A program made the translations under genes and the position numbers. From Nematostella vectensis (lineage: Eukaryota; Cnidaria; Anthozoa; Actiniaria; Edwardsiidae), in assembly GCF_932526225.1 (NCBI RefSeq), contig NC_064040.1, forward strand, positions 9,587,356 to 9,651,355: a DNA stretch of 64,000 bases. Reading direction: 5' to 3'. This document shows, in pieces, positions 35,070-47,300 of this stretch. The notes beneath the pieces are model-generated. The model did no database searches, was not told the origin of the DNA, and was given only the letters and a program-made list of their open reading frames with translations. The stretch's first letter is position 1. Each line of letters starts with the position of its first letter.

Positions 35070-36610
35070 CTATTAACACAGGGTACCCAATGCAGAAAAA
35101 TTATATGCATCAACCAGAAATGACTGAGAAGTTCCAAATTAAAAAAAACAACAACAACAGCGATAGCATAGGGCACCCTCAATGAACGTTGAAGAATGTG
35201 ATAGTCCTATCTTTTAAGGTATTCAATTAACCAACTGTCACATCTTCGACTCAGGTGTTCTTACCAGTTTCTGATTGGGCATCCTGTGGTTGGTAAAAGT
35301 TGTGAGGTAACCTGGTAACAGCTCTTTCTATACTCTAAGCTGCCTCACGGTTCATCTCCAAGGGCAGGAAACCCAGTAAGAGTGCCTGGGACAGACTGGG
35401 ATGAGGGTCTCATTCTAATGCTTCCCCCCAATTTTTTTTTACAGTCTACAGTAAACCATAAAACAACTGAGCCCTTCCTGTACTTACAGCTTTCTTGTCG
35501 ACAAGTAACAGTATCACTATCTCTTAGGGCTAAAAACTGCTTTGACCACACCCAATGTGCTATCTTAAGGGTAAGAATTGCTGTTGACCACACCCAAAAT
35601 GCTTTGCCTTACGGTTGAAATTGATTTTGCTGATGATCACCCCATTTTTTATTTATTTTTTACTGAAAAATTGCCTGCGAAAAAATGAATAAATACAAAA
35701 AAAATTACCACAGAACCCCAAATATCTGCTGGTACATCCTAAATGAAGTTCTTCCCAGCTACTCTGAACTGTGTCCTGCAAAGTATATTTTTATCAATAG
35801 CTGTAAATCATTACAGAGGTCAAATATAAGACTGTGTTTAGAAAATGTAAACTGTGGAGTGGAAAATAGAAATTAGGGCATTCTTTGGGGGTGCTATTAC
35901 ATAAGAGTATCTTAGAATAAAACAAAACATCAGCAATAAAATAATATAGAATTTTACTCAGTATCAGCTAGTCATAGTTTCTGCATAATTTTCCAAGAAG
36001 ATAAGGCATTTGAGAGGTGCTAAAACCATATGTACATGCATGGAGATCTCACTAAAACCATCGGAAATATAATGTGTTACATCCAGATCATATCAATTGG
36101 TTCTAGCTGGAAATTGAGTTTCCAGAGCATATGAATGCATTTATATATCAAAGTATGATTTTGTGGTTTATGAAAGAAAAAATCATGCACTTGTAATATA
36201 TGATGATTGTTGTTGGACAGTTTAGCCTGCTATCTGCATATAACAGTAAAAAATGATTTTTAATTCTGGGGTCCCAACTTTTGTGTCCAGTGAGAGAGGG
36301 GGAAACCTCTGCTAGCGAAGTAGGGGCTGCATGGTTTCAGAGAGCACTTCTGTATAGTAAACCATAGTGTTTGGTAGTTTTTTGTTGTTGTTTCAAAATA
36401 AACCTCGCTAAGTCTAAGTGAGAGCTGGCAAACAGGCTATACCTTAAACTTACTTCTTCCCCTATTCCTTGACAAATACTCTAGCAAAACAATGTACATT
36501 GTACATAAACCCATATCACCAAAACTGCAATATGCAAAGCTTCAAGGCTGTTTAAAGTGCAACTCTGTATTTATGTACATACAAAATAAAGCAGTATATG
36601 AGGCGGTATA
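35070..36610. other. Intergenic between HDHD3 and DPY30, with a GACCACACCC-family copy
   Basis: 35490-35650 holds the third copy of the GACCACACCC repeat family (TTGACCACACCCAATGTGCT, then GTTGACCACACCC). The remainder is AT-rich with no convincing exon. The 36250-36610 part probably belongs to the DPY30 3' UTR and flank. Confidence 0.45.
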
Positions 36611-36613
36611 CAT

Positions 36614-38500
36614 CTAAGGGCTCTCTTCATACTGGCTTTTGTTCTTTAAAAGGTAGGCTGCCAAGTAGTCAATGGCGTTTGGAGGTCTACAAGAAAAGAA
36701 GAAAATATGTTTTATGTTAATTTCTAGTTTTTTTGTTTGCTGGAAAAATATTTTATTGGAAAAACAGTCAGGTTATAAATTAAGAAATACATAAAAGACA
36801 CAAAAGATGTTCACAAAAGCACTGCACTATTCAATTCTACTGTGATTCACATTGATTTATCTAGAGCAGATCAAGGGTGCGAGGCAATCAGGCAGGCAGA
36901 TCATTTTGTTCTCAGTTTTCCTTTCTTTCTTTTTTCGCAGGAAGACTTCAAATAACTCCTTGATTTGATATTAGGTTTTTATTCTCTGGAGTGATATTGT
37001 TCAATTTGGGTTGCACTGAATCATAAATACCACCCACCTCTCCTTGGCGAGTGTTGCTAAACCCTGAAGCAAGATGGGCACAACTGTCTGGTCAAGATAA
37101 GCTCTTGTTGGTAGTGATTGCAGATCAACTTTAGCCTTGGTGGATTTGTCGGCCTCTTCTTTCTCTTTCTCAATGATTTTCTGGAAATGTGAGTCGAGTG
37201 CAATGGTTATGAAAAGAAGCCTGTATTGCAACTGTAAATTATTACAAATCATTTTTGGCTGTGACACAGACTTCATGAAGAAAAAGTAGTAAAAACAGGA
37301 GTTAAAAACTAAAGCTCTTGATTTTTCTTTCAAATGAAATCTGTATTTTTTATAAGTATAAAAGTTCACACCGATGGAGGGATCTTTGGTACCCATGTAG
37401 TGATTATCAAGAATTACATATATGCCATAAAAAAGTAAAACTATTGTTTAAAGAAAAAAACTCACCTGTAGGTTTTCTGTAAGACCAATTTCAGCTTGAG
37501 GGGAAGTATCCATAGCCTGAAAATGATTTAAAAAACAGAACCATTATCATACAAACCTCGTTCTGCATCACCCTGAGTCTGCTAATAGGGACCACTGAGA
37601 GGGAGAATGGAAGCAAGATTTAGTCATGAGACGCTGTTTCGGCAAACAAGAAATTAAATTTTCTTCTAAATTCTAGATGAGTGGCTAACTGCAACCAAGG
37701 TTCTAATTCTAACTGCTATTCAGGCTTATCCATAACAGCTACCCATAATCAGCTTGAATGCTCAATAATTCAAATGTCTATTCTGTACAGTATCTCATAT
37801 GCATCCTGATTTTAAAGATGTTTCGAGCCCACCTAGTCCTTTCTCCGAGTCAATAAAATAATCATACCTGATCTCCTATTACCACTTTTAGTGTACATTT
37901 TGAGGAATGTACATGTAAAAAGCCTTTTCTATCTCCATGGCTATTCAACGAAAAAAGTAGAATTCATACAGCACAAGTTTCTCATTTGGTCATACAAATC
38001 TAGTTTAGGGTATTCATAAGCGCCTAAAACACAGTTTCTCGGGCATAACAACATTATCTTATTACAGTATCTCGTGCACAAGTTTTGTAAACAGGCTTGG
38101 GTACACAAACCACAATTACCTATATCTTTTAGCTTTACTATTCTTCTGTAAGTACCAGCCAGAAATGAATGCAATAGAAATACATGGAAATAAATGCTCA
38201 AGGAACCAAGGCACGGTAAGAAAATAACAAAAATTCACAATCGCTGCAACAATAAAACGACACTAGAATTCAATAATCCCCAGTAAGTTAAATATTTTAC
38301 GAACTATGTCAAATCTCGAGTAACTCAAAGAAAAACTTACCTCTTGCGGTTGGCCTGTGTTGCTTTCTTCGCCTGTTGCCGCCGCCTGTTCTGATGGCAC
38401 TAAGAAATGAACCAAAAGGTAAGGTTTTAAGGAAAACAATTTGAAGTAATGAGGTAAATGGGTCGATAAAAGTTCTTTTACCTTCGCTTGTGTCCGCCAT
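36614..38500 (-). CDS. DPY30: DPY30 histone methyltransferase complex subunit, five exons
   Basis: Exons in transcript order: 38482-38500, 38341-38399, 37466-37516, 37038-37180 and 36614-36686, with all junctions gt/ag and in frame. The product is 114 residues: an acidic Gln/Glu-rich N-terminus (1-45), then the very conserved dimerisation helices, [20 protein letters not shown] at 61-80, [20 protein letters not shown] at 80-99 and [16 protein letters not shown]30 is a core subunit of SET1/MLL (COMPASS) H3K4 methyltransferases, binding ASH2L, and also acts in NURF and dynein-linked complexes. Identity of the C-terminal half to vertebrate DPY30 is nearly complete. The first exon codes only six residues and a third of a codon, and its ATG lies within CATGGCGGACAC. 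Confidence 0.96.
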
Positions 38501-38986
38501 GTTTTCTTTGACAGAGGGTTTCGGTTACTAAGACGTGTGGCCTGCAAAGCATCATGGAGATAATTGTTTTTTTAAAAACACTGGGAGCCCTGTGGCGCGC
38601 AAATTTCCAATAAACTTTAGCTGACACCAAGGGCGGTATGTTAGACTAAATTCCCTCTAATATTGCTGATGTGCCTCATTTGAACGCGCTCCAGCCCGGT
38701 CAAGTTTCGTTGTGTAATCTGTAATCAGAGCTCGAGCCCCTGTAATCAGAGCTCGAGTACACAAACCACAATTACTTATATCTTTTAGCTTTACTATTCT
38801 TCTGTAAGTACCAGCCAGCAATGAATGCAATACAAATACATGGAAATAAATGCTCAAGGAATCAAGGCACGGTAAGAAAATAACAAAAATTCACAATCGC
38901 TGCAACAATAAAACGACACTAGAATTCAATAATCCCCAGTAAGTTGAATATTTCACGAACTCTGTCAAATCTCGATACATTCAAAG
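38101..38986. repeat. Direct duplication of about 230 bp across the DPY30 5' end
   Basis: 38101-38330 and 38758-38986 are nearly the same (both with AAATACATGGAAATAAATGC and CAACAATAAAACGACACTAG). Copy 1 is the 5' end of intron 2, stopping 10 bp from the exon 2 donor. Copy 2 lies upstream of exon 1. The minus-strand frames starting MSIYFHVF in each copy are by-products. Confidence 0.88.
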
Positions 38987-39000
38987 CTCGCCTAAAAAAA

Positions 39001-39117
39001 GTATAGATAGGACTGATACCTGCTTTAACTAGTTACAACGATCGGTCCTATGGCCTCGTATAGATAGGGCTGATACCTGCTTTTACTAGTTACAACGATA
39101 AATCCTATGGGCCTCGT
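39001..39117. repeat. 57-bp tandem pair
   Basis: GTATAGATAGG(A/G)CTGATACC and TAGTTACAACGAT occur in two adjacent copies of about 57 bp that differ at a few positions. Confidence 0.75.
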
Positions 39118-39265
39118 ATTTGCATTAAAACACAACGACCATGGGAGTGACTTTTTTGTAGAATTTCCCTTCCAGGGGCGCTGTTGTTGTTAGTGCGAAA
39201 TAATATGGTAATATACTTGTGGAAAAACAATGATATAAATTTGTGTTGTAAAATGGAGCCCCGGC

Positions 39266-40220
39266 TAATACTTACTAAAAGAGCATAAGATAAGAGAGGG
39301 ACACTTAGGTATTACCAAGAGAGCATAAGATATGCTCTCTTGGTATTACCCGCGCGCCATGTCGATACCCAATCTGGCTATTTTTAGTAACCATCACCCC
39401 ACCAATGCGGGATAGGATTTGCTCCTTTTTTGTCCTAGCGGCGAAGTCAAGTCAAGAAGAAAGTAAATAGAGCCGAGCGAAAAAATGGCTGTGATACCGC
39501 GTTTGATTCAAATCCCGACTCCAGCTTGTATAATATACTTAATAGTTATAGAAATGTCTAGAAACAACATCAAAGAAGTACAGTAATATCTCCCTCTTTA
39601 TTTTCTCACTATTAGAGAAGTTTAGATACTTCAGATTGCTGGCTTTGATCATCACAAAAAGCATTCCTTCGCTACAAGGATAGTTTTATGAAATGTATTT
39701 TTCTTGGATTCCTTCTCAATTAACCGGAATATTCACAAAAATCAATATCATATCTAACTTACAGATTTTGTTTGACCATTAGGAAGATAATGAATGTTGA
39801 GAAACCACGAAGAAGCAGCAAGTTAGAGCGGAAGCGGTGTTTCAAGCACGAGGTTTTCCGCTCTGATTTTGAATGAAGTCTCTGAAGTCTTTTTTTTTTT
39901 TTACACCTTTTTGAAATCTTGCAATTCTCGAAGTACTACATCCCCTTTAAATCGCAACTGCCTGTATATTCTTGATGCTAGAATGAAATTTTCGATGGTA
40001 TTTGTGCAAATAGGGTGTTTTTTTCGGTTTCAAGTCACAAAACAGCGGCAAACAACAAGATGTAAATGCCAAAGCGCGGTGGTAGGGTGAGTAAAAATGC
40101 TCACGCGCAGTGGTTGGGTAGTTGTTACTAAAAAATAGCCAGATTCGGAATCGACATGGCGCGCGGGTAATACCAAAGTGTCCCTCTGTTATCTTATGAT
40201 CTCTTGGACTAACTTAATAC
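39266..40220. mobile_element. Non-autonomous DNA transposon, about 955 bp, 95-125-bp inverted ends
   Basis: The left end 39266-39391 and the right end 40123-40220 are inverted: GAGGGACACTTAGGTATTAC versus the inverse of GTAATACCAAAGTGTCCCTC, and CGCGCGCCATGTCGAT versus ATCGACATGGCGCGCG. The left arm carries an extra 34-bp foldback (AGAGAGCATAAGATATGCTC) missing on the right. The interior has no transposase-like frame. Confidence 0.75.
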
Positions 40221-40290
40221 TTGATGATTTGGCAAAGTCTCCCAACTCAAGATCGAATGCTGGTGTCCAGGGATACACACAAAAAACAGA

Positions 40291-40371
40291 CCTGGTATCA
40301 TGTATGGCTAACCAGAGACCTGGTATGATGAATGGCTAACCAGAGACCTGGTATGATGTATGGCTAACCAG
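40291..40371. repeat. Short tandem repeat, about 29 bp, three copies
   Basis: GACCTGGTATGATG.ATGGC followed by TAACCAGA is repeated three times. From here to 41320 no gene is seen. Confidence 0.7.
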
Positions 40372-41324
40372 GTGAACTTTTATTGTAAAAGCAACAACAG
40401 CGACCACTATGTGGTCTGTTACAGAAGGAGTGTGCAAAAGGATAAGATGAAATAAAGGGGCAAATTGCCGGAAAAAAAATTAATGTCCCAGACGAGGCCT
40501 TATACTGGAGAAGGGGGAGGCGCTTATTTCCGAAATCCCTTTCAACTGTATTAAGTGCATTTTAACAACGTGCAAGGGTAAAATCCTACCTCCACCAACT
40601 ATTTCAAAACAAGCTCTCAATAATGTGTCAGGAAGTACTATCAGTTTTCATGAAACCTTTCCAACTTACAGTCCCCCTTTCATCATCGAAGTCTTTAAAA
40701 GTGCAAAACGTTTAGGCGAGTCGCTTATCCGGTGAAGACGCTTATCCATATCTTTCCCGAGGGCGAGGCCCTTATTAGGAGGAGGCCCTAATTCGTGGAT
40801 AACGCTTATTTAAGCAATTACGATAAACTCACTTTCAGGTTATTTTTTTACCAAAGCTACGTCCTTTTCTGGCCATGCCTTTATTCAGCTCAGCTGCAAA
40901 CATGATTTTTATCTTCACAGCTTTTTCCCTAGAACCATTATAGACTGGAACTTTTTACCAAGCCATATTCAGAATTCCCCATCAATTCTACTTTTAAAGA
41001 AGACTGCACAGCAACCAATAGACATGAATGATTTAATATCGGTTTGCGTTGCGAAATAAAACTTTACAAATGCAAAAACTTGATAGCTTATTTGGGCTGG
41101 TGGTGTGTGTTTACGAGGGGGTAGGAGATCTCCATAACAGAGCGAACGGTTTATTTCTGAGTTTTGTTTTACCTGTTTTACGTAAACATGGATAACAGAT
41201 GCTTTTGTTGAAACGTCAAAATAATTTCGTAACGATAAAGTAACTATGATATTTATTGATATTGATATCATGGCATGTTTCGATGGTACAACTATCATTA
41301 GCGTTGACAGCGTATATTTTCATT

Positions 41325-42205
41325 CCCTGCTAGCAGAGCTTTCTTTCTGTTTGTTCCTATCAGTTCACTTATAAATCCGTGTCCGCGAGTCTGTTCTTTT
41401 GCGTTCTTGTTTGTTTGTATAGCAGGAGAAACATCTGCCGACAGCCGCTCGCTATCGAACCCCGTTGAGCATGCGCAAAATTAGTTTTTGCTGTTACCAT
41501 GGGAATTCTCCGATCTCGTTCCAAGAGCCCACGTACCTTGCCGCTGGCCCAAAGGTACGTGGGCTCTGGGAACGAGATTGTTCCGGTCGCTAATTTGTCT
41601 GAACATGCGCAGTAAAACCGGAGCTCCCTTGTCTGCCACGGACTCGTATTCGTAGCGTCCCTATATGTCACGTGTCCCTATATGTCAGGCGCTCAGTGGC
41701 TTGATATTTGCGTCCGTATGGATAATTTTGACGAACCTCCCTATATGCCAGGCGCTCAGTCGCTTGATATTTGCGTCCGTATAGGTAATTTTGACAAACC
41801 TCCCTATATGTCAGGCGCTCAGTCGCTTGATATTTGCGTCCGTATAGGTAATTTTGACAAACCTCCCTATATGCCAGGCGCTCAGTCGCTTGATATTTGC
41901 GTCCGTATAGGTAATTTTGACGAACGTCACCAAAAAAGCCAGGCGCTCAGTCGCTTGATATTTGCGTCCGTATAGGTAATTTTGACGAACGTCCCTATAT
42001 TCCACGCGTCCACATATGTCACGTCCCTATATGTCAGGTAGCGCTACGGATAAAACAAAACAAAAAAATTGATTATCCCAGAGCCTTGTACCTTGCCGCT
42101 GGCACAAAGGTACGTGGGCTCTGGGGACGAGATTGGGGAATTCTCGTTAAACGGGAACGCGAAAGAAACAAACAGGAAAAAGCTCTGCTAGCAGGGTTAT
42201 ATTTT
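41325..42205. mobile_element. Composite element with CCTGCTAGCAGAGCTTT ends and two internal palindromes
   Basis: CCCTGCTAGCAGAGCTTTC near 41328 is the inverse of AAAGCTCTGCTAGCAGGG near 42180. Inside are two related foldbacks, 41510-41585 and 42075-42140, each carrying CTTGCCGCTGGC and AAAGGTACGTGGGCTCTGG. Between them lies a five-copy satellite. There is no coding frame. Confidence 0.65.
41637..42050. repeat. 63-bp satellite, five copies, same family as 2515-3835
   Basis: GCGCTCAGT recurs near 41690, 41753, 41816, 41879 and 41943. The array opens with GACTCGTATTCGTAGCGTCC and CTATATGTCAGGCGCTCAG, both shared with the intron 3 array. Both arrays end in CCCTATATGTCAGGTAG followed by GCTACGGA. 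The 97-codon frame across it is a repeat translation. Confidence 0.9.
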
Positions 42206-42574
42206 CACATCTATATAGCAGAAATAAACATCGAACTAGTCCAAAACAAAGACACATTTTCATTTTTTAAATTAATTAGGTGAAGATAAACTATACATTT
42301 TAAGGATATTTTTATCCTCGGTCTGCAGGTACTATCGTGACAGCTATCATTCGTAATAATGAATGCATTATTAAGATTTCGAGTTGGGGGGCACGTTCAT
42401 CAATTTGCGGTCTATTTTCTTTAAAGCCTACAGTGTGAACTCAAGTTTTGAGTGACCTTCCCGCCGAGCTGGGTAGGTCGTCCGGTTCCTCCTGGCTACG
42501 GGGCCTTAATCTAATTTGCTTTTGTGCTCTCTATTTTTTTCTCGTACTTGAGAAGTACTAGGTGATGTAGATAG

Positions 42575-42815
42575 TCACAGTTGCAAGAAGCGTGTCTAAA
42601 AAAGTGAAAGCGAGAAACCAACAATAATACGTCCTAAACAAGGTTAGGGTTGTAACATTTGGTAAGGTAATATCTGAAATATTTTTCTTATGAGATATTC
42701 ACAGTTGCAAGAAGCGTATCTAAAAAAAAATATTCAAAGCGAGAAACCGAAAATAATACGTCATAAATAAGATTAGGATTGTAACATTTGGTAAGGTAAT
42801 ATCTGAAATATTTCT
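42575..42815. repeat. Tandem duplication, about 124 bp, two copies
   Basis: Both copies contain CACAGTTGCAAGAAGCGT and TTTGGTAAGGTAATATCTGA. The copies diverge mainly by short A-tract indels. Confidence 0.8.
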
Positions 42816-44394
42816 CTTTCTTGTTTTAGTAAAAGTGACCCCTAGGAAAGTTTGGTGAAATTGGACTTTAAATTGAATTTGGACTTTTATTGGATTTTTT
42901 AAAACCTCCCTGGTGATATACATACTAGAATTACTTCTTTAATTATGTTCTTTAAGTACCTCATGAGAGAGCTCTTTGAATATCTCGCTGGTACAGCAAC
43001 CTTTGTAATAAAGTGTTGAAAGTTCTTGTGGCTGTAAATACTAATATCCCGAACAACCGTTTTTAACTGCGAAAACTCTTGCTTCTCATCAAGAATTCAG
43101 GTTTCTTTTCCAGCCGTTTATCGCGTATGAGTTGTTTGATAAATGAAAAGACTTAATATTCTCTAAGGAATTAGATTAACTCGATTACCATTTTTCCGCT
43201 ATGTATCTCTGTTATTTTGTGCATAAGCAAATCGTTTGACGAATTAGAAATGACATGCAGCAAGTGGCAAAGTGTGTACATTGCTAATTTTTCCAAACTT
43301 GTGTATTAACAACGTCACACGAAAAATATAACATCCTTATCATCTCTGTTTTTTCGTTATATTCAAATTTAAACCACACAATGCTACTAAAAAGGTATTT
43401 ATTTCTTTATTGTGATTGATTAATTTTTTTCCGATGGTAAATTTTAAAACGTAAAACACTACTTTTTTGCAGCCTTCTAACAATAATACAAAAGGAGAAT
43501 GAAAAACTCTATCACCACTACTAAGGCTTTATTTATTCTGTGAACACTTGAAACTGATAGTTTGTTTGTGACCGCAATCTAGAGCCACTAATTTCGTTTT
43601 TGACTTCGTTAAAAACAAACACACCTGCGCCAACTGCCGCCGAGGCAACTCTCCGTAGGAACAGAAAACGTTATTACACCACTTATATTCATCTAATTGT
43701 TAACTTATGCGGCCCAAAAAGAAGTCCTTTTCTCATTTCAGGATTGCGCAGACTACACATCAGTTGAAACCTTAAAGCGAGAAAGGCCAGAATGGTAGGC
43801 TCTTTACAATTATTATCTAGCTTTGGCAGTTTTAAACAATCTAATTTTCATTTCATATTGGCACACATTTCAGTGTTATGTTGTTTTCTAGCCAAGTGTC
43901 ATAATTTGGTTTGCGAAAATAAAAAGTGGACCGTAAAAAATTAAATTTAGTCTGAGTATGTCCAGTGATCCTTTTGCCAAGGAAAGTTCACTCTAAGGCC
44001 CATGTACTAACGTGCACTTCAAGTACTGATCGTTTTCGCATTTTAAAACACATGTTTTTCATCTTCCTTAATTTTTAATTTGTTGTTTTGCAATGTCCCG
44101 TTGCAACTTCCCTTTTGAGTTATCTTATACATTTTGCATGACTTTCCATTTATTGTTTCTAAGTTCTTTTTTGTAGTAGGTAATGTTGTTAACTCAATAA
44201 AGTTTTAAAAAAATTCTTGGAAATTAGTAAGAGAAACATTCTACAAAATCTGGTCGGAAAGTCGGGATTGAACAGTACAACAATTTGGAATTTGCCATTA
44301 TTTTTATATTTGTGTGCGTGTGTCTGAAATACAGAATCTATTTAAAAGTTCTATCTAATTAATTAAAAAAGGAAGCGATTTTTGCAGAAAAAAA
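42816..44394. other. AT-rich upstream flank of the PAN-EGF-D8C gene
   Basis: No convincing exon. A signal-peptide exon of the downstream gene could lie here, because the 44395 frame may begin after the acceptor tttgttttgcag at 44424. Confidence 0.35.
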
Positions 44395-47300
44395 ATGAGA
44401 TCACATTTACAATTTGTTTTGCAGAAATTTAATCAAGGATATAAAATTATCCAGATATGTCAAGCCCTCTTCGTTAATGTATTCCTAAACACGCGAGGTG
44501 TAAGCGCTTCAAAGTGCTTTACGTCAGTGCAAGGGACGTCTCTTATTGGCTACGTCTTTATGATGCTGTCAAACACGGAAATTCATCAGTGTTTTCAGCA
44601 CTGTAAAGGAGAAGCTAAGTGCCAGAGCTTGAATTATTACATGAGCAGCAACACGTGTCACCTAAGCAACCGGACGATCGCTCACAGACCGGAAGATGCC
44701 CGACTGGACAGTGGCTCAGTCTACTTTGAGAACCCCTACAAAGGTAAGGATGTTCTGCTCGTTTGTTCCTGTTGCAACTTAGGGACTGTGCAAGGGGGGG
44801 TCCGTAAAAAGAGCTTCGAATAATGAAAAATTACCCCTCCCCCCTCCCGTTCTTTAAAAATTACGAAGACCCACCCCCCAGTCTCCTACATTCTACCCGT
44901 CTTGCTTCCTAATGCATTGTATTTCGCATGAGGATAAACATCAACACCCCTTTTCTTAGTTCGACTAATTAGGACCAAAATGTGCAAATCGTTTGCCTCT
45001 TTCTGAGTTTGAGCTCAGGTGTCTGGGAAATATCAAGAGAAGCAGCAAGCTCATTTTTCCTGATAGGGGTTGAGAAAAAAATACTGATTTTTAGAACAGA
45101 GCGGTCCTTATAGTGAAACTGCAAAGAGGTTCTAAAAGATTGCATTAATTATGTTGGCAACATTTTAACTTGGTGCCCCTCTGGTTTTACAGCCCCCTCC
45201 CACTCCTGATAATTATTGCAAAGTCCCTTAAGGGATGACCTAAAAACAAACTGGCAAGATAGGCAGGCCATACTAACATGGAACATGGGACAGTTATGAT
45301 AAGACCAAATAATTAGAAAAAATGAATAATCAAGCAATACGCTATATTCTTTATTAATGTAGTTTCTCTCGGATCTGTTCCATCGATGCCTGCTTCATCG
45401 TGTGCTGAGCTGAAGCGCGCCTCCAGCACAGGGGTCAGCGGTGTGTTCTGGCTTATCAACGCTTCCTCGGTTATGCAGGGGTATTGCAATCTAACAACAG
45501 GGTGTAAGCACAAACCTTAATAAAGCTTTTTCTTATTATTACATTTGTTTTCGTTTGATTTCGTCGTTTATACATAAAATTGAGGTTGACAAAAAAACCG
45601 GCTTTAAACTAAATTCAAATAATTGAAATTGGTCATTTGTTTGACGCTCATTATCTGAAATTCTACACAAGGTTTAGTTACTTGGGCTACCGGTATACGG
45701 TACGCGCCTGACCTAATAACCATTGGGTATAGGTTCTGCCCGCACTTTTTCTCTTTTTGGAATGCAAATCACTAATCATTATTCATTTTCGTGTAGTGAT
45801 GGAGACATGTACAGGCAACCCATGCCAACACGGTGGAACGTGCCATTATCAGGGATCTGGTAACTACAAATGCGTTTGCACAAGTGGATTCACAGGGGCA
45901 AATTGTGAAACAAGTGAGACACTTACCCTGGCGTACAAATTATGATTTTATTTTCAAAATCCGTGATATCTATCAGAATATTATTTGAAATAATTTAAAC
46001 AGTTCTAAACATGAAATGTTAAAATTCCTAGAAACTATGAAAGAAATTTATTTTTTCTATCCATTGTTCATCTCAAGATTTGAGTTACATCGAGCATTAC
46101 CAAGAATGTTAGACAAATTAGATATTTCCACTGTTTTTCCAAAGGAAAATGACAATTAAAAAATATTTTTCCGTTTTGAAAAAATAAAAAGAGAAATAGC
46201 CGTATTTTTTAGCAGGAACTACTCTCGTAAATGGACAGCAATGCATACAGAATCTCAGAGGCATATCAAGGATTTCTCAAAGTATTTGGAAATGCTTAAA
46301 ATATTTGGAGGCACCAAATATATAGGAAGGCCCGCGGCACACCGTTGACATATCAAGAAAATTTGGCAAAACATTGTGGTTTTTTTAAATACCTGCAATT
46401 TTTTTCTTTTTTAAGGTGTCCGTCTCAAGGGGGCTTCGTAAACTGTATAGCCTGTAATTGGAAGAGCAAGACAATACTTACGGTCATCTTTGACCAATTT
46501 AGAATGTTTTCTCAGACCCCAAAACGACAACGTTTCCTTAATATGTTAACCACTGAAAACTGACAAACAGTGTATGTATTATGCAATGTATTCCTTGTGT
46601 ATAATTCATTGTATATTTTCAGATATGGATGACTGCGCGGGGAGCCCTTGCCAGAATGGCGCAACTTGTGTCGACGGCATCAATAAATACACATGCACCT
46701 GCGCTGGTGGATATACAGGGACACATTGTGAAACAGGTATGAGCAGGAATCTGCCAATATCAGATGACGCGACGTTTGCATTATATTTAAAAAAAGGTAG
46801 TAGCGTTATCTTGAACGTCTACAAAACAACTGATGTGAGCATTTTTTTCTTCTGCAGATATCAATGAATGTGCAAGCAGTCCCTGTCTGAATGGAGCGAC
46901 GTGCAACGATGGCGTGAACTTGTTTTCTTGCTCTTGTGTCCCTGGTTACATTGGTGTTCGCTGTGAAACCAGTGAGTATGACACTAACATCACTTATAAA
47001 GTCCTGCATTGGATTAAGATTGGATTGGATTTATCTCATTGGATTTAAAAATCCAATTTTGTTATTCTTTGCAGACATTAACGAGTGTGCCAGTAATCCA
47101 TGTTTGAATGGGGGGACGTGCTTAGATGGCGTGAATAAATACACGTGCTCATGTGCATCGGGTTACATAGGAACAAGATGTGAAACCGGTATGCTTGAAT
47201 TCGATTTTACCTGTATTATCTATAATTGAATTAACAATTGGTAAGACGGCTATACAGCAAAACTTATCTCAAAGGGACTTGCATCGTAAGAGGTTTCTTG

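Noticed and set aside
37001-37396. 131-codon minus-strand frame as a gene of its own
   Set aside because: It is DPY30 exon 4 with read-through into both introns; the true exon is 37038-37180.
38657-38857. MSIYFHVF frame upstream of DPY30 as a paralogue of 37941-38201
   Set aside because: Both are the same non-coding duplication; the frame diverges at the duplication border and has no domain.
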